A stretch of DNA of 64,000 nt from Carpediemonas membranifera (taxonomy: Eukaryota > Fornicata), in the NCBI GenBank assembly GCA_019828565.1, contig JAHDYR010000069.1:248001-312000 (forward strand), in the 5' to 3' direction. Positions 50,212 through 58,710 of the stretch are shown here, one piece after another. The notes beneath the pieces were generated by a model, which saw only the letters and a program-made list of their open reading frames with translations, did not search any database and was not told where the DNA came from. Numbering within the stretch: position 1 is the first letter of the stretch; the number at the start of each line of letters is the position of its first letter. The position numbers and the translations under genes are program-made.

Positions 50212-51108
50212 ATGAAGGCGCTAATATTGTACAGTTCTTTCACGGGAACGTGTAGGTACTATGCAAACTGCTATAAGACGGCCCTTGAGCAATCGGGTTT
50301 CACAGTTGATAAGCTCAATGCTTCGACACCGGAAACAAGGGCCACTTGCCTCAAAAAGATTGCACCGGCGCATGAATACGATGTCGTGGGCTTTGGAAGT
50401 TCTATAGCGATGGGAGGTTTCCAGAATGGCTTCAAGGACTTCGTCGAGAGAGATTTGAGCGATGACTATCTCCGTGGCAAGCGCGTCTTCACCTTCTGCA
50501 CTGCCAACGCGACGTGTGAGGGTGCGGGTGTCGTCGGCACGAACCTAGTGAAGCGGGGAGGCCAGTTCTTCTACCATGGCTTCTGGCCGTCAACCCTCAA
50601 CTGGCCACCGCTCGCCGGGCAAAAGGGTCTTCTCCTCTCAAAGGCCGACCTCGATATTCCCAGACGCCATGGTGAGGAGCTGGTCCAGCGCCTCGAACAG
50701 GGCGTGGTGACGTCTCCTCCATCAGTCCCGGCGTCTTTTAAGGTTATGTCCCATTTGGGAGTCTCGGCAAAAATGCTCGGAAAACTCGGTCTTGGCCGCG
50801 TAACAGTCGACCCAACCCGGTGCATAGGATGCGGCAAGTGTGTCCGCACGTGCCCTACTGGCGCGATGAGGATGGGCCCCACTCACGTTGCCGAAAAGGG
50901 CGCGGGTTGCCACGGATGCTTTGCCTGCTTCAACGCCTGCCCCAGCCAGGCAATCACTAAGCGTTTTGCAGACCCAGACAAGTGTCCCCAGTTCCAGTTC
51001 AACGACACTTATATCAAGATGGTCCAGACCGCTGACCTGCCCGAGAAAAAGCGGCTTAGCAAGACGGAGTGGGACGCGTTGAAGGCGAGAGTTAAGGCGA
51101 AGAAGTAG
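50212..51108 (+). CDS. EFR1-type flavodoxin / 2[4Fe-4S] ferredoxin fusion
   Basis: The protein has 298 residues from the ATG at 50212. Residues 1-170 form a flavodoxin-like domain, opening with the FMN phosphate loop region LILYSSFTGTC. The C-terminal part has two [4Fe-4S] motifs: Cys204, 207, 210, 214 (CIGCGKCVRTCP) and Cys233, 236, 239, 243 (CHGCFACFNACP). EFR1 (ferredoxin-flavodoxin) proteins are widespread in anaerobic bacteria, archaea and anaerobic protists and are thought to shuttle electrons between low-potential donors and flavin acceptors. This agrees with the PFO homologue at 58711-62595 and an anaerobic lifestyle. Bacterial ancestry by lateral transfer is likely for this family in eukaryotes, but codon use here looks like its neighbours. 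Confidence 0.85.
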   Translation: MKALILYSSFTGTCRYYANCYKTALEQSGFTVDKLNASTPETRATCLKKIAPAHEYDVVGFGSSIAMGGFQNGFKDFVERDLSDDYLRGKRVFTFCTANATCEGAGVVGTNLVKRGGQFFYHGFWPSTLNWPPLAGQKGLLLSKADLDIPRRHGEELVQRLEQGVVTSPPSVPASFKVMSHLGVSAKMLGKLGLGRVTVDPTRCIGCGKCVRTCPTGAMRMGPTHVAEKGAGCHGCFACFNACPSQAITKRFADPDKCPQFQFNDTYIKMVQTADLPEKKRLSKTEWDALKARVKAKK

Positions 51109-51526
51109 TCGGGTCGTTTAAATGGGCTTTTGTTTCGTGGGGTGCGTAAGAGTCGCGTTTGTCGTTGGATATGTTGTTGGCATGTGGAGTGAAACACAGG
51201 TTGACCCGTCTGGAAGGAGAAAGAAGAAGGCCTATGACCAAGCTCATGAACTACCAAGGCGGGCCAGAGTCGTCTGGCAATGGGGCTGACCCTTGGAATC
51301 CATTCACTCGTTGAGTTCGACCTGATCAGACGGATCCGTCTGTAAGGTAAGGTATAATAACGACAGTACTGTCAATGTGACACGTGGACGGAGCCAGAAA
51401 GCACCTGATGAGTAAACACAACCCTCCTTCAGTTGCGTGAATATGTTGTGTGGCCAGCAAGAGGCTTATCGCCAAAGTGCGGTCATGTGCACTTTATGGC
51501 AAGCATTTTTAGGTCGAGTCAAAATG
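51109..51526. other. intergenic stretch
   Basis: This is the 3' flank of the EFR1-like gene and, on the minus strand, the downstream side of the tRNA gene. Its minus-strand copy gives TTTT directly after the tRNA, a likely RNA polymerase III stop. Nothing else is recognised. Confidence 0.5.
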
Positions 51527-51599
51527 TACGCCTACCGGGATTCGAACCCGGGTCTCCACCTTGGGAAAGTGAAATGCTGAACCTCTACACCACAGGCGT
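51527..51599 (-). tRNA. tRNA-Gly, anticodon CCC
   Basis: The 73-nt cloverleaf reads on the minus strand. The acceptor stem ACGCCTG/TAGGCGT closes with one G-U pair. The D-arm is GTGT...GCAT. The anticodon stem TCACT/GGTGG encloses TTCCCAA (anticodon CCC). The variable loop has four bases, and the T-arm is CCGGG-TTCGAAT-CCCGG. The discriminator base is A, as usual for eukaryotic tRNA-Gly, though the A1-U72 pair is less usual than G1-C72. There is no intron. CCA is not encoded. Confidence 0.93.
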
Positions 51600-52105
51600 C
51601 TAACGAGGTCAAATTTGCGCAAAATCGAAACGATCGATATTTCCTGAAGTGGGAGGATTATCGCTCAAACTGATCCGAATATGACCGACATTGCCACCTG
51701 CTCGATCTGGGATTAAGAGGATGCATGCAGCTGTTTGTTTGACCAACCAAGGTCGAACCAGACCAGTTGTTTATCCATTCTCTCAGTCAAGCAGCCTGAC
51801 CAAACCCCGACTGGACAGAGTGAAATCGGAGGATATACATACGTTGTAATGAACCATAAACCATCCGAATAAGCGGCTAATAAGAGGCTAACCCGGCGAG
51901 TGACTATATTGTTTTGTATCGAATGGGTGATGAAGCAGGACGCTCAATTGCAGAGTGAATGATGAAATGATGAGAAGAACAGGTAGACCCTATTTGCATG
52001 CCGGACTGATGTCTATGCCTTTTGAGTCCTGGGAACACCGGAGAATACTTTTTTATCACCGTGGAGTAAGACTGTCTCACGCTTGAGGCAAACCAATAAA
52101 TCTCA
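51600..52105. other. intergenic stretch upstream of tRNA-Gly
   Basis: This lies between the 5' side of the tRNA and the 3' end of the WD40/kinase gene. It is more AT-rich than the coding DNA. No gene or repeat is recognised. Confidence 0.45.
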
Positions 52106-55100
52106 TCAAGGATCGCTATTTAGAGTCCACCAACCTGGGGCGCTGGGCATGTTCGCGCGATATGTCGCCGTGACGGTACCCATCGCTGCAAACGCTGCCG
52201 CTCTTTCATCTTGCGACAGCGTCATCCACGGGGCTCTAGCATTGCCGTCTGACAGTCTGATCGTTCCCACCGTGTCCGGCGAGCACTCTCCCAGGGTCAT
52301 CATCCCCGGAGCGTTTGCCCCAGCGAAGGTGGCGACCTTATTGCTTCGAACGGCGCTCTCAGTGTACATTTCCGGACCATCGCAGACGTTGTCCGGGATG
52401 GAGGCGACGACCTGAGCAAAACTTGGGCGATCTTGCGGGTTGGGGGCCAGGCACTGGGTGATGAGGTTGGCCACCGCTTGGGGCGTGCCGACGGGTATGA
52501 TTGGGCGATAGCCGCGACAGACCTCGACCCGGATTGCATCCAGACTGAATCCTTCGAGACGGTACGGGATGTCGCGCGCGGCGATCTCCCAGAGCGTGAT
52601 GCCGAAGGCGTAGACGTCGGCCTTCTCGCCGCCCACGCCGTCGAAGCGCTCGGGCGCCATCCACGGCCACGAGCCCTCGACGTTTTTGGAGCGCTTGCTC
52701 AGCTTGGTGGTCAACCCGAAGTCGCTGATCTTCGCAGTCTCCTTCGCGACGAGGACGTTGAGCGACTTGAGATCCCGGTGCTCGTAGCCCTCGCCCACGA
52801 TAAACGCCATGGCGATGGCGATCTCCCGCGCAAACTTCAGCCGTGTGTCCCAGGGCAGGTCGGCCTTCGAGAGCAGCAGCGCCGAGAGCGACCCCGACGC
52901 GAGCTCGAGCGCGAGCCTGATCTCGCGGTCACCTTGCTCAAGGGCATACAACGCGATGACGTGCCTGTGTCGCAGCTGCTTGTGGACGAAGATCTCACCC
53001 TGCAACCTGGCTGCCTGGACCGCGTTCAGGCCAGTCATGTCGACGACCTTGACGGCACACTCGCTGCCGCCGTACATGCCTCGGAAGACAGACGCCATGC
53101 CGCCCTGGCCGATGCGGTCGGTTACCTGGTGCATGATGCTTCCTGCAGGCTTGGTGATGTCCGCGTTGAGGCGTGAGCTATCGACAAGTTCATCCGCACC
53201 GTGGCTCAAGAGATAGACCAGGTGTGAGTTCTTACGGGCTACATGGGCAGCCGTCTTACCACGGAAGGAGAGCGTCGTGTCGGCACCGTGTTTCAGGAGG
53301 AGGGTGGCGGCATGAATGCTGCTAGTCTTGACTGCGGTGAACAGGGGCGGAGTGGTCGTCCCGTCCTTCGCCCCATCCACTGGCGCTCCTGCCATGAGCA
53401 GAGTGTCAGCTAGCTCCAAGTCACCATGGGCGATCGCCTTGTTGAGTCGGCGAGTCAAGATTGAATCGACTCCGTGGCGAATGAGACGAGTCATGAGCGG
53501 GTCGGCGACGGACTTCACCGCCTGTACGGCGTTCGTCCCGACTGAAGGGAGGAGGGGGTCGGCGCCGTTGTCCAGAAGGAACGTCGCAGAGTCCCAGTGG
53601 CCGCCCTGGATGGCGAGTACGAGGGCAGTTGTGTTCCGGCTGACGACGTTGACATCTACCTTTCTGACCTTCACCAGAGTCTCGAGCATCGCTGGCTTCG
53701 CCACGGCCCCGAGAACAGGAGGCCCTGACGGGAAATCGAGGACGCACTTGGCCTTGAGCAGCAGCTCGAAGACATGACCCTGGTCGCGGTCGAAGGCCAC
53801 GTGGAGGGGCGAGGAGCCGGCCCGGTCACGGATATTGGCCACAACAGCGCCGTAACGCTTGTCCTTCAGAGCTTGCTTCACCTTGCGGACGTCGCCAGTC
53901 GCCACTCTTTCGAGGAAGACGTCGCTCCGTTCTAGTGCCTCCCGAACCTTCCCGCGGAGGGCGGGCATCGGGTCTTTTGCCATGGATCGGGCGGGCTTGA
54001 GTCGTTCGAAGTCGGCCCCGACCTGACCCAGTTGTGTCGCGTGCTGCTTCACTAAATCAGCGAGACGGTCGGGGGATAAAACGGTGTGAATGAATGAGAG
54101 CAGTCCCTCAGTCTTAAGGAGGTCTGCCTCCTCGTAAAGGGCGCGGTCGAGGGCCACCATCTGGTCGGCAATTGAGTGTCTCAGCTTCCATCCCTCAAGA
54201 GCTTTCCACTCAAGCTGAAACTCATCCAGCAGCTTGGCCAGGGGAGTTCCACTGTCGCCAGTGACTATTAGCCCACTCCAGTGGACGGTGTCGAGGGACA
54301 CTGTGGCTGGCGGGGTTGTTACCATCCTGATCTTGATGCTCTCGGGGACCTCATCAAACTTCTTGATATGATTGAGGATACGGACGAGATCGTCGGTGCG
54401 ACACCCAACCCACTGTTGCGGGGGGTCGACGTGGATCACGGTCTGGGCTGTTATCGGGTTCTTACAGATCTGGTCGACCAGCTGGCCGAGCCTGCGGATG
54501 TTCAGGGGCAGAAGAATCTTCCCAATCTCGTCAATCATTTGATTAGTGGTAGTAAAAAACTTGTATGGGTCCAACACCACCGCAGTTCTGGGGAAAGTGA
54601 GCTGCATCCCGAATGAGTTCAGCTGGAGGCCGTTATTGACGACCGCCTTGGTGATGTGCTCGATAACCTGCGTCAGATGGCCCAGATCGGCCCCAGAGTG
54701 CGGTGGGAACCAGAAGTTGATATCAGAGCTCACCGGACCTGAGCAAAAGCCGGTAACAAGACCGTTCACGCGACACTTGTTGAACAACACGATGAGCCCG
54801 AGCACGTCAGGACTGCGCGACTCAGTCACGAGGAACTTGCCCCGATCCATGGTGATAGTCGCAGCGGGGTGGGTCAGAGTGACAGTCAATGACCGCGGGG
54901 CAGTGTTGGAGGCGAGTATGTGGACTAGAATGCGGGCTAGGTCGTCGAGGAAGACAGGCTGGTCGCTGCGGATGGTGATGTCAGTGGTACGCGTGACGTA
55001 ACGACGGCAGGTCTGGTCAATCTCGGCCGAAAACTGAGCTGACCGCGCCTGAGTGTCCCAGAGCTTGGCCGTGCCGTCACCAGAGCCAGAGGCGAGGGTC

Positions 55101-56374
55101 TCCCCGTCCGGGGAGAATGCGAGTCGCTTGATGACTCGCTCATGGCCCTTGAACTCACGGCTGGAGCCATCAGCCAGGTTCCACAGTCTGATCGCCCAAT
55201 CCCAGCCACCAGATGCCAGGCGACCGTCAGCGGAGAACGCGAGACAGTTCACATATCGCGCATGGCCGGTCAAGGATCGGATATGTTCACCAGTTTTCAC
55301 AGACCAGAGTTCGATAGCATTTGTCGCAAAAGAAGAAGCTGTGGCAACAAGCTCACCGTCTGGCGACACCGCCAAGCAGTCTATGCCGCGCCTGGTGTAC
55401 GCATCGAATCCTATGACCCTTACCTCGTCATACGACTCGGCCGACCAGACCCTGACTCGACCGTCCATGCCAGCTGACAATAGGATGTTGTCAGAGACGA
55501 ACTGGACGCATTTCACGGACTTGTTGTGGCCTTGGAACTTGTGTGAGAGGTAGCTTTGGCCGCTGAGAACGCGTTTGACTGTACTGAAACTGCTGACGCG
55601 CCACAGTTTGACTGTCTTGTCATCAGAGCATGAAGCGAGAGTCTTTCCGTCAGGGGAGAAGGCGAGGCCACGCACCCAGTCGTTGTGGGCCTCTAGAGCT
55701 ATGACTTGGCGGCCGCTCTCGAGGTCCCACAGCTTGATCGTCTTGTCTCCAGCTGACGCGACCGTGGATCCGTCAGGAGAGATCGCGATGTCACAGATAA
55801 ACCCACCGTTGTTCATCCAGGACCTATGGGCACCCGACTCGGCGTCCCACACGGCCAGCATCTTATCCTTGGAGGCCGTCACGACCCGGGTAGAGTCAGG
55901 TGTGTATGCTATGGCGACCACTTCATTACTGTTGCCGGTAATCGTCCTTATACAGTTGCCGGCCCTGGAGAAGCCTCTGCGGTGGCTTAAGTTCCAGGCA
56001 GCGAGGACGAGGTCGACCTGGTTGTGGCGAAGAGTTGCCACGAGCTCGCCGCTGGGGTGTTGGAGGGAGACGGTCACAATGGGGCTGGTGAGGGTCATGG
56101 TGAAGCTTAGAGGCTTGATTCTAGCGGAAAGGAGATGAGTGACAACGCGTTCCAGGTCTGTGATGGTGAGTGGCGTCTTCTCACGGGGGATTAGTCGAAT
56201 ATGAAGTGGTGGATTGTGGGCAAAGAGCTTGGATAGCTGGTCATCAATGAAGCTGCAGTTCTTGCTGTGTGAGAGGCTGCGGATTGGACGGACCATGGAC
56301 TGGATAACGATGGAATCGATGAGCGTACGTCTCAGAGGAGCTGTGTGGGAAAGTGATCGGGGAGAACGAACCAT
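52106..56374 (-). CDS. WD40 / novel repeat unit / ankyrin / protein kinase fusion
   Basis: The protein has 1,422 residues from the ATG at 56374. Order: an unassigned unit of about 75 residues (56-130), a seven-blade WD40 propeller (140-445), three more copies of that unit (about 464-545, 549-630, 643-725), a helical linker, ankyrin repeats (820-1062) and a C-terminal kinase (about 1083-1345). Kinase motifs are intact: GQGGMASVF, Lys1109 (ECAVKVV), HRDLKSLN at 1199-1206, DFG at 1218-1220 and APER. It resembles tyrosine-kinase-like (TKL) enzymes, so Ser/Thr phosphorylation in response to a bound ligand is inferred. The N-terminal unit plus propeller is paralogous to the broken gene at the left window edge. 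Its first codons overlap two strings that look like 29- and 31-nt introns; splicing either would destroy the frame. Confidence 0.88.
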   Translation of the reverse strand: MVRSPRSLSHTAPLRRTLIDSIVIQSMVRPIRSLSHSKNCSFIDDQLSKLFAHNPPLHIRLIPREKTPLTITDLERVVTHLLSARIKPLSFTMTLTSPIVTVSLQHPSGELVATLRHNQVDLVLAAWNLSHRRGFSRAGNCIRTITGNSNEVVAIAYTPDSTRVVTASKDKMLAVWDAESGAHRSWMNNGGFICDIAISPDGSTVASAGDKTIKLWDLESGRQVIALEAHNDWVRGLAFSPDGKTLASCSDDKTVKLWRVSSFSTVKRVLSGQSYLSHKFQGHNKSVKCVQFVSDNILLSAGMDGRVRVWSAESYDEVRVIGFDAYTRRGIDCLAVSPDGELVATASSFATNAIELWSVKTGEHIRSLTGHARYVNCLAFSADGRLASGGWDWAIRLWNLADGSSREFKGHERVIKRLAFSPDGETLASGSGDGTAKLWDTQARSAQFSAEIDQTCRRYVTRTTDITIRSDQPVFLDDLARILVHILASNTAPRSLTVTLTHPAATITMDRGKFLVTESRSPDVLGLIVLFNKCRVNGLVTGFCSGPVSSDINFWFPPHSGADLGHLTQVIEHITKAVVNNGLQLNSFGMQLTFPRTAVVLDPYKFFTTTNQMIDEIGKILLPLNIRRLGQLVDQICKNPITAQTVIHVDPPQQWVGCRTDDLVRILNHIKKFDEVPESIKIRMVTTPPATVSLDTVHWSGLIVTGDSGTPLAKLLDEFQLEWKALEGWKLRHSIADQMVALDRALYEEADLLKTEGLLSFIHTVLSPDRLADLVKQHATQLGQVGADFERLKPARSMAKDPMPALRGKVREALERSDVFLERVATGDVRKVKQALKDKRYGAVVANIRDRAGSSPLHVAFDRDQGHVFELLLKAKCVLDFPSGPPVLGAVAKPAMLETLVKVRKVDVNVVSRNTTALVLAIQGGHWDSATFLLDNGADPLLPSVGTNAVQAVKSVADPLMTRLIRHGVDSILTRRLNKAIAHGDLELADTLLMAGAPVDGAKDGTTTPPLFTAVKTSSIHAATLLLKHGADTTLSFRGKTAAHVARKNSHLVYLLSHGADELVDSSRLNADITKPAGSIMHQVTDRIGQGGMASVFRGMYGGSECAVKVVDMTGLNAVQAARLQGEIFVHKQLRHRHVIALYALEQGDREIRLALELASGSLSALLLSKADLPWDTRLKFAREIAIAMAFIVGEGYEHRDLKSLNVLVAKETAKISDFGLTTKLSKRSKNVEGSWPWMAPERFDGVGGEKADVYAFGITLWEIAARDIPYRLEGFSLDAIRVEVCRGYRPIIPVGTPQAVANLITQCLAPNPQDRPSFAQVVASIPDNVCDGPEMYTESAVRSNKVATFAGANAPGMMTLGECSPDTVGTIRLSDGNARAPWMTLSQDERAAAFAAMGTVTATYRANMPSAPGWWTLNSDP

Positions 56375-56744
56375 CTATGTAAATAACCACTGGATGCGGT
56401 ACAAACAGCGAGCAATGTCGCCTCATGATGTTTTGGGTTTCGAGGAAGAATTCGATCTCCCGATTAAGGACGTCCGATCCCGCCCAACCCGGCCCAACGC
56501 GGGCACCAGAGAAGCACAGGGCATGTCTGATACGTTGAGTGTGAATATCCATTTACAAAAGCTCGGTCGAAGCATCGCAGCGCGTAAACTCAAAGATGGC
56601 ACGCGGTCAGAATCACACCCATGTTGGACTGATCCAAAGAGTCCACGGCGCAGTGAAGGTTGGCAACCAGCGGTTCTCCAGCAAGTCAGACGATTGATCG
56701 CCGGTCTTTAACCCGTCGTGGCAAGAAGAATTACAGCGCGCCGC
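56375..56744. other. intergenic stretch, nothing recognised
   Basis: This is the upstream flank of the WD40/kinase gene. Open frames on both strands lack family resemblance. Confidence 0.4.
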
Positions 56745-57335
56745 TCACGAATTATGAACTTGATTCCATGAGTTATGATCAGGTGTGTTATAGTTGCTGT
56801 TTGAGAGCCCCTCGAAAGCTTCTTCCGGGACTTCGCGCCTAAAAACGATTGCTGGAGCTCCAGGACAAGTCTCTGGGATTGGAGAACCAACAGGTGTGGT
56901 AAATTCGTCCGGTATAGTATCTGTCGCCTGCATTTCTCCCAATCCAAACATTTCCCACGCTTTTGCTTTGCCCGCGGCGCCTAATTGCGCAAAAGTGCGC
57001 TTCATCTCCCGAGCAGCCTCTTGATCGACCTGAGCGAACGTAGTGTCCTGTATTCTATCCGTGTAATGGTCAGGGGATCCTGTGCCCCAGCCGCTACCCT
57101 TGGTGTCTTGGTTGGATCCATCGGACCGACATGCAGGGGATGCCATACGACCGGGACGATTGGGTGTCGGGCAGCAAGGCCCATGCCGACGGTGATGTCG
57201 TCTGTATTGAGTAGCATCATTGTCTGAATGCTGCTTTGCTCCAGTTGCGTCCCGTAACTTGCTTGTCATGAGTAGTGTTGTCGCCGTGGATGCTGTGAGA
57301 GATTGCACTGTGGAATATACGATATATGATTGCAT
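56745..57335 (-). CDS. hypothetical protein
   Basis: The 196-residue frame starts at the ATG at 57335. The first 85 residues are His/Arg/Ser/Gly-rich and may be non-coding. From about residue 95 the sequence looks protein-like, with an amphipathic helix (QVDQEAAREMKRTFAQLG, then GKAKAWEMFG) and a Pro/Thr/Glu-rich C-terminus. No family is recognised. It may be a short disordered adaptor, or only its second half may be coding after an unseen splice. Confidence 0.35.
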   Translation of the reverse strand: MQSYIVYSTVQSLTASTATTLLMTSKLRDATGAKQHSDNDATQYRRHHRRHGPCCPTPNRPGRMASPACRSDGSNQDTKGSGWGTGSPDHYTDRIQDTTFAQVDQEAAREMKRTFAQLGAAGKAKAWEMFGLGEMQATDTIPDEFTTPVGSPIPETCPGAPAIVFRREVPEEAFEGLSNSNYNTPDHNSWNQVHNS

Positions 57336-57554
57336 TGAGCTCCACTGCTAGTCACGTTCCGCGAGGTCCCAGCAGATATGTCAGGTCGGTGGATATCGGG
57401 TGCTGATACCGTCACCTCACCCTGTGAATTGAATCAGCAAGGTATGCATGTCGTGAGAGGTTGTGCTGCTTCATATTTGATCTCATCTTGAGATCGAGAT
57501 GAAGATCGCATAACCCCCAGAGAGGTCGAGATCGAAACTCAGATTTCGACGACA

Positions 57555-58658
57555 ATGACGATGAAACTCCTTCTATTCTTCGCAATTGTATACGCAGTGT
57601 ACTGCATGACCCCTCAAACTGTCGGTACCCTCACTAAGGCCAGCGCTGATGGCGAGTATTTGCCTTTCAGCATGGTTGGTGATGCCGAGCTCATCCCGAT
57701 TTCCGTAGCGCACTACGAGACAGCTCAGGACCCTTCAGTCAAGGTCTATGTGTACTCAAAGGAAGCAGATCTCTGGTCCCTTTCCGATAAGATCGTTTCC
57801 GACGAGTACCGCTTCCTGCTTCCCTTTATGCTGAGCGAGAACAACCTCATCGTCGTCGCTGCGCCCAGTTTTACCAGTGCCAAGAGCGGAGCAATCCTCA
57901 ACTTCGTTCGCTCCGGCACTAAATTGACCCCCGCCGGCAAGCTCCCAGTCTCCTCCGATGAGGAGTTCTACGCCACGGGCATGAACGACCATCAGATCAT
58001 CACCGTTGGTAAGCACGGGGCGGTCCGTGAGTGGTTCATCAACGGTACAGAGATCATCCCGGGTGCGCTGAGTAGCATCATGGTCACTGAGCCAACCTCG
58101 GTCGGCATCATGACCGAAGACGCCATAATCGTGACCAAGGATGATGAGAACACCGCAATCCTTGCTACGAAGGTCAACGGTGTCTGGAAAGAATCCCAGC
58201 GAATCAGCGTGCCTCCCGAGTTTGAACTCCCCGGCACTCATGCTTCTGGCCACGGCCATGCCCTCTTCTCGCGGGTTGATGGTGAAAAGAAGACCAACCC
58301 CTCCATCGTCGTCTTCGAGCTTTACTGCGGTGCCCTTAACCATTTCAAGGTCGACCTCACCGAGGACATGCTTGGCTTTGACCCGAAGCTCATCAACGAC
58401 ATCCAGGCCCGCGTGATGGATGCCAACACTTTCGAGGTTGCCTTCACCACAGTGGACCTCAACAGCAACGTCTCATCGTACGGCAAGTTCATCCTGGTCA
58501 AGGACGGCAATTGGGTCGTCAAGTCGGTCGACCGTGCTGCCAACTTGCCCGTCGGCGTTGAGATCGCTGGTTCCTCTGTAGGCCGTGACGGCGGGCTGAT
58601 CGAGGTGACCATGATCGGCCGGAGGTACGAGAAAGACGTGCTGTACTTCGTCGAGTAA
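57555..58658 (+). CDS. secreted protein of unknown family, beta-rich
   Basis: The protein has 367 residues from the ATG at 57555; a second ATG two codons later is equally good. A signal peptide (MKLLLFFAIVYAVYC) starts it. The mature part shows repeated beta-strand patterns about 45 residues apart (VKVYVYSKEADLW, NLIVVAAPSFTSAKSGAIL, HQIITVGKHGAVREWFING, AIIVTKDDENTAILATKVNG). This suggests a beta-propeller made of non-WD blades. There is no membrane anchor, cysteine-rich module or catalytic motif. An extracellular or lumenal binding role is the most that can be inferred. Confidence 0.7.
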   Translation: MTMKLLLFFAIVYAVYCMTPQTVGTLTKASADGEYLPFSMVGDAELIPISVAHYETAQDPSVKVYVYSKEADLWSLSDKIVSDEYRFLLPFMLSENNLIVVAAPSFTSAKSGAILNFVRSGTKLTPAGKLPVSSDEEFYATGMNDHQIITVGKHGAVREWFINGTEIIPGALSSIMVTEPTSVGIMTEDAIIVTKDDENTAILATKVNGVWKESQRISVPPEFELPGTHASGHGHALFSRVDGEKKTNPSIVVFELYCGALNHFKVDLTEDMLGFDPKLINDIQARVMDANTFEVAFTTVDLNSNVSSYGKFILVKDGNWVVKSVDRAANLPVGVEIAGSSVGRDGGLIEVTMIGRRYEKDVLYFVE

Positions 58659-58710
58659 TCGTAAAAAACATGATGCGGTGAGCTCTTTGTTACCATAAAC
58701 ATAACGGACT

